Both the position numbers and the translations under genes were made by a program. From Amylostereum areolatum (Eukaryota > Basidiomycota > Agaricomycetes > Russulales > Stereaceae), in NCBI GenBank assembly GCA_012932865.1, contig SAXG01000013.1:558001-622000 (forward strand): a stretch of 64,000 nt of DNA, read 5' to 3'. Every line of letters begins with the position of its first letter. Within the stretch, counting starts at the first letter, position 1. This document shows, piece after piece, positions 11,600 to 21,123 of this stretch. The notes below the pieces were generated by a model, which saw only the letters and a program-made list of their open reading frames with translations, ran no database searches and was not told the origin of the DNA.

Positions 11600-14500
11600 A
11601 TGCTCCGCTGCCCTCCCTCGTGTACTCTGTCCAAACCTCCTGTGACGAACCTCGCAACCAAGCCACGGAAACCATCATCGGTCCAATCACAGCGTAAGGT
11701 CGAAGCAGGTAAAACCCCGAGGACACCTCTCGTCGTGGACGATCCCTTCCCAGAGCCGACATATGTGTCCTGGACCCCAGTCCCCACTTATGTTATTCCT
11801 GCACGCAGAGTCAAAGGTGTTCGCGTCCGCACGGTCCATCGCTCCCCTCTACCCGCACGACTCTTCACTGAAGACGACGATGAGCGGCCCATGGTATTCC
11901 GAGACTGGGAGATCAATGGACTACGCCGCGCCGGAATCCTCCCTGAAACCGATGGTCCTAATCCAGATGCAATACCCATCCGCGCGGGCTTTACAAAAGC
12001 GCAGGAGCTTGCAGAGCATTCAAAAGAGAACGCACGCCCGCAAACCTTTGAAGACTTAGTCCCCCCGCCGTACCGCGACTTTGCGCCTGTATTCGACAAG
12101 AAAACCTCCGAGCGACTTCCTGACCGACGGCCATGGGACCATGCTATCGACATGAAAGACGGCTTTGAACCCAAACCATGCAAGATCTACCCCCTCTCAC
12201 CTTCCGAGCAGATCGAACTCGACACCTTCCTCGACGACCACCTGAAGAAGGGCTATATCCGCCCTTCGAAGTCACCTCAGGCGAGTCCGTTCTTCTTTGT
12301 GAAGAAAAAGGATGGAAAGCTGCGTCCCGTACAGGACTATCGAGAATTAAACAAGGGCACTGTCAAGAATGAATACCCCTTGCCACTGATCTCTGAAATT
12401 GTCGACCGCCTCAAAGGTGCAAAGATCTTCTCCAAGATGGATGTTCGCTGGGGCTACAACAATGTCCGCATCAAGGAAGGCGACGAGTGGAAGGCTGCGT
12501 TCAAGACGAATCGCGGTCTCTTCGAACCTACGGTGATGTTTTTCGGGCTTATGAACTCCCCTGCGACATTTCAGGCAATGATGAATGAACTGTTCAAGGA
12601 TCTCATCGACTCGGGCAAGGTCATCATCTACATGGACGACATCTTGGTGTTCACTCGCACCATGGACGAACACCGTGCCATAGTGCGGCAGGTTCTGCAG
12701 CGTTTGCAAGACAACGACCTCTTCCTCAAACCGGAGAAATGTGTCTTTGAACAAGACTCTGTCGAATACCTCGGACTCATCATCTCGCGCGACAAGATCG
12801 CTATGGACCCCGTCAAGGTAGCAGGTATTCAGGACTGGCCGACACCACGAACGGTCAAAGATGTGCAATCCTTCCTCGGCTTCGGCAACTTCTACCGACG
12901 TTTCATCAAAGACTTCTCCAAGGTTGCACGACCCCTATTTGACCTGACAAAGAAGGACTGCACATGGGACTGGTCGACGGACTGCCAAACTGCGTTTGAT
13001 GCACTGAAAGCTGCGTTTACTTCCTCCCCCGTCTTGGTCATGCCTGACCCAAAGAAGCCTTACCTCGTTGAAGTCGATGCCTCGGACTTTGCTACTGGAG
13101 GTATACTCTCGCAGAAAGGCGACAATGGTCACTGGCATCCAGTGGCGTATCTGTCCAAGGCCCTATCGGAACCGGAACGGAACTATGACATCTACGACAA
13201 GGAGCTGCTTGCGATCATCCGTGCGCTTGAAGCCTGGCGCCACTACCTCGAAGGCGCCCCCGACACCGTCGAAATCTGGACAGATCACAAGAACCTGGAG
13301 CACTTCAAGACGGCACAGAAGCTGAGCCGCCGACAGGCACGTTGGGCTCTATTCCTCACTCGATTTGACTTCTCGCTCGTTCACAAACCAGGAATTTCCC
13401 ACCGCCCGGATCCAATGTCTCGACGACCCGATCACAAGAATGGTGTTGAAAATGACAACAAGGAGCGCGTCTTGCTTGACCCCAAGTACTTCCAAGTACG
13501 CGCAACAAGGCCAGGAGCAGTAACCTCCCTCGGTGATGTCGAACTCCGACGACGTATCCGTGACTGCAAAACCAAGGACATCGAGGTCGTTCAAGCCCTG
13601 GACGCCATCTTACGAAACGGACCACGTACACTCGTCAAGAACCTTCAAGAGTGGAACTACGAAGAAGGCCTGGTCCTGTTTAGAGGAAAGGTATATGTCC
13701 CTGCAGACGACGAGTTGCGACGCGACATTGTCAAAATGTACCATGAATCGCCCCTGGCTGGACACCCCGGTCGCTTCAAGACTTACGAGCTTGTGAGTCG
13801 TGAATATTGGTGGCCTGGCATGTCTGTCTTCGTCCGCGACTTTGTAGCAGGATGCGCAACCTGCCAGTCGACGAAGACACAGAGCAGCCGACCCCACGTC
13901 GACATGATCCCAAACGAAGTACCCGATCGACCATTTGGCGTCATCTCCACTGACTTCATTGTCGAACTCCCTGACTGCGAAGGCTATAACGCCGTCAATG
14001 TCGTGGTCGATCGCCTCACCAAGATGGTGGTTACCACCCCATGTACAACGAAGATCACCAGCGATGGCACGGCCGACATTCTCTTCGATAAGGTATACCG
14101 ACACTACGGCTTAGCAGACAAGATCATCTCGGATCGTGGACCCCAATTTGCTGGACAGGTGATGCGGACACTCAACGAGAAGCTCGGGATCAAGTCCGCC
14201 CTCAGCACAGCATATCACCCACAGACAGACGGCCAAACCGAACGCGAGAACCAGAACCTCGAGCAGTTCCTGCGAGTATTCTGCAACTACCGTCAAGACG
14301 ACTGGGTGAAGTGGTTGCCCTTCTTCGAGTTTTCTCACAACTCTCGCACCCATGCAGCTACTGGAAAGGCTCCCTTTGAAGTCCTCTACGGCTTCCTCCC
14401 CAAGATGTACCCATCCGTAAACCCGTCCTCAAAGGTCCCTGCAGTTGAAGAACGCCTCCGTCAACTTGAAGAAGTCCGACAAGAGATCAAAGCCAGCCTT

Positions 14501-15166
14501 GCCCTCGCATCGGACTTAATGAAGCACTACAATGGTGACACAATCAGCAAATCGACACTGTTCGCCATTGGAGACAAGGTCTGGCTCGAAGGCAAAAACC
14601 TGAAGATGACGAGGCCGAAAGCTAAGCTTGCTGCCAAACGATTTGGACCCTTCGAGATCGTTGACGTCGTTAGCCCAGTGAACTACTGCCTGAAGCTGCC
14701 GAAGACATGGAGAATCCACCCAGTCTTCCATGCTTCGCTGCTCACCGCGTACAGGGAGACAACGGCACATGGTCCAAACTATGAACAACCGCCGCCTGAC
14801 CTCGTTGATGACGAAGAAGAATATGACGTTGAAGACATCATCGACTCGAAGCCGACCCGCAACAAGAAAGGCATACAATACCTCGTCAAGTGGGCAGGCT
14901 ATCCTGACTCCGAGAATACCTGGCTCCCTCGCTCCTCGCTCTCAAAGGTCACCGACATGATCGACGCCTTCCACAAACGCCATCCAAACGCGCCCCGCCC
15001 TGTGCGTTCCCTCGGCATCTCCTTTGACGATTTTCTTGCATCTACCCTTGCAGATGACATCGCGCTCCAGGCGAAAGCGCGTCTTAAAGGGGGGGTAATG
15101 TCACGGATCGCTCCATTTCTCTCTTCGTTTGCAGACCTCGTACACGCGACGTGTCACGGCACATGA
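11600..15166 (+). CDS. pol: Gypsy-1 Pol: RT, RNase H, integrase, chromodomain
   Basis: 1188 residues from ATG 11600. Domains in order: reverse transcriptase (about 190-400; active site YMDD at about 344, preceded by GLMNSPATFQ); RNase H of the Ty3 type (about 470-600; VDASDFATG, DKELLAIIRALE, TDHKNL); integrase zinc finger (H...AGHPGRFKT...CATCQSTK); catalytic core (STDFIVELP, SDRGPQFAG, and YHPQTDGQTERENQ with the Glu); and the GPFEI module. It ends with a chromodomain (about 1073-1130; YLVKWAGYPDSENTW), which in relatives binds methylated histone H3 and steers integration. The end of the frame extends 68 bp into the 3' LTR. All active-site residues I checked are present. Translation probably depends on reading through the TGA at 11585 or on internal initiation. 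Confidence 0.95.
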   Translation: MLRCPPSCTLSKPPVTNLATKPRKPSSVQSQRKVEAGKTPRTPLVVDDPFPEPTYVSWTPVPTYVIPARRVKGVRVRTVHRSPLPARLFTEDDDERPMVFRDWEINGLRRAGILPETDGPNPDAIPIRAGFTKAQELAEHSKENARPQTFEDLVPPPYRDFAPVFDKKTSERLPDRRPWDHAIDMKDGFEPKPCKIYPLSPSEQIELDTFLDDHLKKGYIRPSKSPQASPFFFVKKKDGKLRPVQDYRELNKGTVKNEYPLPLISEIVDRLKGAKIFSKMDVRWGYNNVRIKEGDEWKAAFKTNRGLFEPTVMFFGLMNSPATFQAMMNELFKDLIDSGKVIIYMDDILVFTRTMDEHRAIVRQVLQRLQDNDLFLKPEKCVFEQDSVEYLGLIISRDKIAMDPVKVAGIQDWPTPRTVKDVQSFLGFGNFYRRFIKDFSKVARPLFDLTKKDCTWDWSTDCQTAFDALKAAFTSSPVLVMPDPKKPYLVEVDASDFATGGILSQKGDNGHWHPVAYLSKALSEPERNYDIYDKELLAIIRALEAWRHYLEGAPDTVEIWTDHKNLEHFKTAQKLSRRQARWALFLTRFDFSLVHKPGISHRPDPMSRRPDHKNGVENDNKERVLLDPKYFQVRATRPGAVTSLGDVELRRRIRDCKTKDIEVVQALDAILRNGPRTLVKNLQEWNYEEGLVLFRGKVYVPADDELRRDIVKMYHESPLAGHPGRFKTYELVSREYWWPGMSVFVRDFVAGCATCQSTKTQSSRPHVDMIPNEVPDRPFGVISTDFIVELPDCEGYNAVNVVVDRLTKMVVTTPCTTKITSDGTADILFDKVYRHYGLADKIISDRGPQFAGQVMRTLNEKLGIKSALSTAYHPQTDGQTERENQNLEQFLRVFCNYRQDDWVKWLPFFEFSHNSRTHAATGKAPFEVLYGFLPKMYPSVNPSSKVPAVEERLRQLEEVRQEIKASLALASDLMKHYNGDTISKSTLFAIGDKVWLEGKNLKMTRPKAKLAAKRFGPFEIVDVVSPVNYCLKLPKTWRIHPVFHASLLTAYRETTAHGPNYEQPPPDLVDDEEEYDVEDIIDSKPTRNKKGIQYLVKWAGYPDSENTWLPRSSLSKVTDMIDAFHKRHPNAPRPVRSLGISFDDFLASTLADDIALQAKARLKGGVMSRIAPFLSSFADLVHATCHGT
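15086..15095 (+). promoter_or_regulatory. Gypsy-1 polypurine tract
   Basis: AAAGGGGGGG, three bases before the 3' LTR. It is the expected primer for plus-strand DNA synthesis and lies inside the pol frame. Confidence 0.8.
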
Positions 15167-15522
15167 CTTTCCCTTGCATCACATGCTTCAATGACGTCAT
15201 TGCCCGGACTTCCGAGCGGGGTTCCGCATCCTTATCTATGACATCACTGCTCCGGACCTTCATCCTCCGCCCCATGACTCCTTTCCTATTGTTCCCCCCC
15301 GCTCGCACCACTATCGCATCGCATCGCACCATCGTTCCCACTTGTATATAAGGACAGTGTTTCTCTTCCCTTTTCCCTAGACTGTCCATCTCGTCATACG
15401 GTACTGTAGCGCACGTTGCACTACCCTAGACCCCGGCACTCTCAAATCTATTGTTTCTTCTCGCTCCTCCCATCGTCGCGACTTAGGCGGTTTCATCGGT
15501 CTCATAAACTGCGTTTCTGACA
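15099..15522 (+). repeat. Gypsy-1 3' LTR
   Basis: 424 bp, identical to 8421-8844 by eye. The last 22 codons of pol and the pol stop lie in its first 68 bp. It is followed by the right GGTCC target copy at 15523-15527. Confidence 0.95.
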
Positions 15523-15727
15523 GGTCCATGATGAAATCCTCCGTCAAGGTCACGAAGTCGACGAAAGAAACATTGATTTTGATAACGTTTGTGTGCGGAG
15601 GTTGGAATAGGCATCCTTCGGCGATCATGTGGTTGAAGATGGGTGTTTTCATGAAGAGTTCCGGTTCAGGAAAGCGGTGCTTTTCACCATCGGCGTCCTC
15701 GGAGTGATTGAAAAAATAGATGGACAT
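15523..15727 (-). pseudogene. BTB/POZ-domain gene, 5' part, separated by Gypsy-1
   Basis: The N-terminus of the gene whose remainder is at 7536-8420. It starts MSIYFFNHSEDADGEKHRF at 15727 and runs about 65 codons through the first half of the BTB/POZ fold (ELFMKTPIFNHMIAEG; INVSFVDFVTLTEDFIMD), up to the insertion point. The Met chosen is the first that leaves a normal BTB start. An upstream in-frame extension of 60 codons exists but has no BTB character. The right GGTCC target copy lies at 15523-15527. Confidence 0.7.
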
Positions 15728-17165
15728 TGAGGATGTGTGGAAGGAAGCTAAGCCGAAGGGGGTGGATGGAAAGCTGGTATGGGGGGAACGACTAAGACGT
15801 GATGGGTATTTATACAAGACGCGATGGGCCGGTTCTAGATTGTTGCTTTCTTTTGCCTCACGAACTGACGAGGCAGCAACAAAGGCTGCCACGGTGCCAC
15901 ACTGCACAATGCATTCACCGACTCAGAGCCGGGTCGGGGGCACGACCAGGACGGCCTCTGGATCCCGTCACGTGTTGTGCCCAATCATTACGACTGAGAG
16001 ACAATAAGCAAAGAAGAGGAACAATACGGACTAGTGCATTGAACCGGAGGCAACCCGAAGTCGACGTGGACTCTGATGTAGGTTTTCAGAAAGCGAGTCA
16101 CTGTATCGTGAATAAGTACACAAGCTTGCAGAGGAATCACGTACTGATGGACTCAGAATGGTCATCGACGGCGCACTTCAAGCTTCAACAAGCGTCGTCC
16201 TCAAGATGGACGCCAATACTGATAGGCTGACTGATTATTCCTGCCTCTTGTTAGAAATGAAGCTGAAGGCACGTTATAGTTACCTACCGTGGAGTTCGGT
16301 GCATGAACAACCTGTTTCTCGGGATCCAAATTGGCACGCGCCTGCGTGTAATCAAGAATTACATGTCACTGGTGTCCAGGCCCAGGGGGAGAGTGAAGAG
16401 TCATTTCTTTGAGTACACCTTCTGTCCGCCATTTCGACAAGTAAGAGGCCCATTACCTGTGAATCGACGCTAGTGTCACTGCGGGCTGACGCCGTTGTCG
16501 ATGCCGTTGTCGATGAGATATCCGAGTCTTGCAGTAATTTGAGGGCCTCGGCGACTCGGAGTCGGCATTGAATTGGCGGGTGAAGAATTCATTGCAGAGA
16601 GGAGGTTCTTTGTTTATGCAGTACCTTCGCGATGCGTTGTGATGGAGTTGGAGGCCTGAGAAGAGCCTCGAGGTTCACAATACATCGTCAGAAGTGCCAC
16701 GTGGTAAATCGGAAGCTGCCGTCCGGTCCTGGCTTGCATCATTGAAGTCGTTCGCTTTCTCCCTGCGAATCATCCCGATTTCTTGAACGCCTACCTGGCT
16801 ACTCAAACGAACACACTGTTTGGTAGCTGCTCTATGGCATATGAAAGAATGGGTGGTGAGTTCTCACTGAAGATCCTGCGAGGGCAAACGTTCAATTTGC
16901 CACGGTGTTCAACCTTTGCCGTATTTTTGGTGAACCATGTCCTTGGAACAACAATATAATCGCGACGCGCTTCCTTATGAGCTCATTCCCCGCCTGGGCG
17001 GAGTTTCCCTGGTTAGACTGAATGGAGGGCTTCATCATCATCTTCACGCTTTCGTCACCGATACACCGGTACAGTCATCCGTTCACATGCCCTCATCATG
17101 CACTTACTTCAGGTACTTAAAGCCGTCCACCACTCACTCATTCTCACGTCAGTTTATCCGCTCTC
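15728..17165. other. Intergenic, divergent promoters
   Basis: About 1.4 kb between the BTB start (-) and the aldo/keto reductase start (+). Short frames such as 15799-16230 have no domain. It should contain both promoters. I see no RNA gene. Confidence 0.4.
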
Positions 17166-18198
17166 ATGGCTAACGCTCCCATTAAGCTCAACGATGGCCA
17201 CACCATCCCATGGCTCGGCTTCGGCACGGGCACTGCGCTCTTCAAAAAGGACGTCACCGAGTCGATTACGAACGCGATCGCTGCTGGTTTCACTCACCTC
17301 GACGGCGCGCAGATGTACGACAATGAAGAATCGCTCGGTGCAGGCATCGCCGCCTCGGGCAAGCCGCGCGCCGAGCTGTTCGTCACGACCAAGTTCGGCC
17401 CACTGAGCGCCGGACAGAGCGTGCGCGATGTGCTCGTTGGGGCGCTCGGGAAGCTTAAGATGGACTATGTTGACTTGTTTTTGATCCATTCACCGGTAGA
17501 TCACCCAAGGGATGGCCTAAAGGGTATATGGAAGGAGATGGAAGGGTTGAAGACGGAGGGGCTTGCGAGGAGCATCGGAGTGTCGAACTTCCGGGTGAAG
17601 GACCTGGAGACGATCATAGTAGGGGCGACCGTCCTTCCCGCTGTGAACCAGGTGCGTTAAATGTCACTTTCTTCATCCACGTTCTGTCTTCTGAAACATG
17701 CCTAGATCGAACTTCACCCTCACCTCTGTGCCGAGACCAAGTCGCTCCTCGATTTCCACGGCAAACACGGCATCGTCACCGTATCCTATAGCGGTCTTTC
17801 GCCCCTCTTCCGAACGGAAGATGAGACAGTCAAAACCATCGCCAAATCTATCGCTGAGCGGCTGGAAAAATCAGCGAGCGTTTCTGTCAACGAGACGCAT
17901 GTCCTCTTGTTATGGTCAAAGCAGAAAGACGTTGTGCCGATTACGTGCGTGTTTTCTGATTCAACCTTGAATCATCTGTATCTCGGTGCCACAGTACGAC
18001 GAGCAAGAAGGATAGACTGGTTGATTATATGAACATCGACAAGGTCCCGGGTTTGACGCTGGAGGATGTTGCAGCTATCGACGACGCGGGGGCCAAAGTT
18101 TCTTATCGGTACTTCGTGAGCGCCACTCTTTCACTTGAACGAAAACTTCCCTTTAATGCTTATTCTTTTACTAGCCCTTCATGTGGCCGACAGATTAG
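17166..18198 (+). CDS. Aldo/keto reductase
   Basis: Exons are 17166-17651, 17706-17944, 17995-18115 and 18175-18198, with introns of 50-59 bp. The first exon gives LNDGHTIPWLGFGTGTALF, then GFTHLDGAQMYDNEESLG, VTTKFG and VDLFLIHSP. The catalytic tetrad is complete: Asp46, Tyr51, Lys76 and His108. IGVSNF and AVNQIELHP follow as in the family. The fold is a TIM barrel that reduces aldehydes and ketones with NADPH, in the cytosol. At about 289 residues it is slightly short, and the C-terminus (YRYFPFMWPTD) matches the usual AKR ending. No neighbouring pathway gene indicates its substrate. Confidence 0.88.
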
Positions 18199-19799
18199 AC
18201 CAACGAGCATATACTCAACATGTACTACTCGTTTTCGAAACCCGGGTCGTTGTACATAAGTGTTGGTATGCATATGGAAATCATTTGACCACCGGGGTGG
18301 AGCGTAGAACGAGAAGCCTGCTTCTGAGCTCTATCACCCATCACAATTTGGTTATCGCCTGGCGAAGCCGAGAAGACATCGTGACGGTCTCAACTCCACC
18401 GCGCAAGATAAGTCGGATTCCGCCGAATGTCCACGTGACCGTGTTTCTTCATCCACACCTTTTCTTGCCTTTTCTCACCTCTTTGACGCTCTGGAATACA
18501 TGTGTGCGTATGTTCCCCTCTGCGCCGCCGTATTGGTACGGGGTCAAAGTGGGTTATCTTTCCGACCTGTGCATGATCCATTTGGTCCTTCCTTGGTCCT
18601 TCCAGCCCAGCGTCGGCCAACGATGACCCTTCGTGTTGATTGTATCGACATCGCGACTAGCGTTCCGTTCCGACGCTTTCCCTAGATGCGCTCACCGCGA
18701 GTTGTTGCATTGAAACACGAAAGTGTGACCTGACGGCTTTTTGCACTCTCTGTGGAGGTAGAAAGGCACGGCAGATATACCAAGGTCAGTCTGGTCGAAT
18801 CACAGTCCAGTCTCTGAGAACATTCGACAGATCCCGTCGCCGCGTTCATCCCGGACTCACCAACCTGAAACTGTACTCACATGTCTCATTTTCATTGGGC
18901 AACGCGAATACCTCCCTTCCAACCATTCAATACAAAACATGTATTAGAGTATACCTGCGGAACGCCTCACCCTATCGGCATCGTCTTCCGCCTCTTCGTA
19001 CTTTGCTCGAAAGCAGCGTATATTTCGCGCGGCGGTGGGAGTCGTCCTTTGAGAGTACGCCGCCCTATCAGCATCCAGTCCCGCTGGCCTCGGGTCAATC
19101 CTGTTCAATCCCGCACGTGGTATGTACATGCTCATCCCATGATTTGACAGAAGTTCGTAGCAAAGTATCCTGGCGATGAAGGAGCGTGGTTCTTCCATGG
19201 GGTTCCAAATCTTGTGTAAGGTGCCTTTGCAGCCGTGGTACACGAAATAGATAATTGTTAGAGACCCCTGACCATTGAACTTCCCCACGACGTTGGCGCG
19301 GGGTATAATTGCAAATTGACCTCGTGCACTGCTCCGCACAAGCTCCGCACATGGAAGTTCGAATCATCTCGGGGTTCGGGTCGGTTACGACCGAGGATCT
19401 GCAGCAACGGCGGCAGAAAGTGTCAAAAGTACTGGACGCCAGTCCGCGTCGTTTATGAGCGACGTTGGTCTGAAGAGCATGTTCGTATTCTGCCCGGTGC
19501 AGTAAACGCCGCGCGAGAGAGAGCGTTGTTGAGCGGGGGAACAGGGAGAAGGCGATGTGAATTGTGATGCGCCTGCCGGTTGTGCCCTGGCCGTGCGCAG
19601 GCGCCGCGTGGGCCAGAAGCTGAGCCAAAGCTGAGCCATAACGGTTGTCCCTTCGTATAAGATCCCTCTCGCTACCGCACCCCCACGTCCCGCCTTTTCC
19701 TCCACGCACCAGGCTCGAGGCGGTCTCTCCCCAGTCGTTCACTTCACCCACCAGTCCTTTCCCTAACGTCCTCATACCCCATCTAATTCACCAGTAACC
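18199..19799. other. Intergenic, AKR 3' flank and GH16 promoter
   Basis: 1.6 kb without convincing coding frames. A TATA-like GTATAAGA lies near 19655-19662, about 140 bp before the GH16 start, followed by a CT-rich stretch typical of fungal core promoters. Confidence 0.45.
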
Positions 19800-21123
19800 A
19801 TGGTCGCTCTCACCCCCGCTTTCGTTCTCTCTGCTCTCTCCATGGTCGCTTTCGCCGCCGGGCCCTTCGACGGCTCCCACCGCGCTCGCTCGCACCACCA
19901 GCTCGCGCGTAACGTCGTTCCCCGCTCTTCTTTCAGCCTCGTCGCGAAGTACCAGGGAGAAGATTTCACGGACGAGAGGTGTGTTTCTATTCTTAGGGCG
20001 ACTCCTTGCGACTGACCGCCCCCCTCAGCAAATGGCACTACTTCACGGATAAGGACCCCACGAACGGCAACGTCGAATACGTCTCCCAAGCTGTCGCCGT
20101 AAGCAACAACCTCGTCAGCGTGCAGTCCGACAACAGCACCAAGATTGCCGTCGAGACGGGTGACCTGGCTTCGGGTGTCAACCGCAAATCGTGAGTGAGC
20201 GTTTCACTTCCCTCTTCGCTTTCGATCCGCCGTCACTTGCCTCGCCGTTTCCCGCTCGCCTTCCCCGCGGTTGTCAGTGTTCTAATCCGGGTTCCCCCTT
20301 GTGCCCAGCGTTCGCATCAGCTCGGTCGAGAAATGGTCCAGCGGTCTTCTCATCGCCGACTTTGCCGCGATGCCCACCGGATGTGGAACCTGGCCCGCCT
20401 TCTGGGCCGTCGGTGACAACTGGCCCAACGGAGGTGAGATTGACATCATCGAGGGTGTCAACCTCAAGGACAGCGTACGTGATCTGATCTCCTTTGGCAT
20501 TCGTTCGCCATCGCTCACATGGATTGCGGTGTGTATAGAACCAGCTCACCCTCCACGCCGGCTCCGGCAGCAACTGCACGACCGATACCAACCCTGGTCT
20601 CGTGAACGGCGTCGCGCCCTTCCTTGCCAACATCGGTAACCTCGAGTGCTTGTCCTCTCCCGAGTCCAACACTGGTTGCACCTTCTTCGACAACGACCCT
20701 AACTCGTTCGGCACCGGCTTCAACGACGTCGGTGGACGCGTCATGGCCGTCCTTCGCGACACCCGCGGCATCTTCATGTGGTCTTTCTCCCGCGCTGACG
20801 TCCCCAAGGATATCACCGCTGGCACGCCCAACCCCAACAACTGGTCCTCGCCTCGGGCCTACTGGTCGAGCAACACCTGCGACTTCGACGAGCACTTTGG
20901 TGCGCAGACCATCGTGCTGAACACTGATGTCCTTGGCGACTGGGCGAAGAGCGACCTTGCGACCTCGAACTGCCCCGTGACCGACCCCACCGCCCTCGTT
21001 GCAACGGGCTCCCACTGGGAGAGTGCGTCACGTCCTTTCTCCTCTTTACCCTTGTTGATTACTCATCCAATCGCTCTTACAGATGCCTTCTGGAAGGTCA
21101 ACTACATCGCGATGTACGACTGA
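19800..21123 (+). CDS. GH16 family endo-beta-1,3(4)-glucanase, secreted
   Basis: Exons are 19800-19978, 20029-20190, 20309-20474, 20539-21022 and 21083-21123; all phases agree and give about 343 residues. A signal peptide (MVALTPAFVLSALSMVAFAA) leads to a GH16 jelly-roll domain. It carries the signature GEIDIIEG: Glu157 as nucleophile, Asp159, and Glu162 as acid/base. GCGTWPAFW and NQLTLHAG are also as in basidiomycete laminarinase-type enzymes. It would hydrolyse beta-1,3 or mixed beta-1,3/1,4 (and 1,6-branched) glucans outside the cell, for wall remodelling or nutrition. Many Cys residues suggest disulfides. Substrate preference within GH16 cannot be read from sequence alone. Confidence 0.92.

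Larger units (their letters stand above)
8421..15522 (+). mobile_element. Gypsy-1: complete Ty3/gypsy chromovirus retrotransposon
   Basis: A 7.1-kb LTR retrotransposon bounded by identical 424-bp direct LTRs (TGTCAC...TGACA) and a GGTCC target duplication. The order is LTR, a 1.2-kb ATG-free leader, gag (CCHC zinc knuckle), protease, reverse transcriptase, RNase H, integrase, chromodomain, polypurine tract, LTR. The C-terminal chromodomain puts it in the chromovirus branch. Identical LTRs imply very recent insertion. It interrupts a BTB/POZ gene on the opposite strand. Two in-frame stops (TAG 9459-9461, TGA 11585-11587) and one gag-to-pol frame change interrupt the open reading. I do not recognise a standard tRNA primer-binding site after the left LTR. 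Confidence 0.95.

Noticed and set aside
19345..19365. GTTCGAATC resembling a tRNA B box
   Set aside because: No A box at the right distance and no acceptor or anticodon stem can be folded around it.
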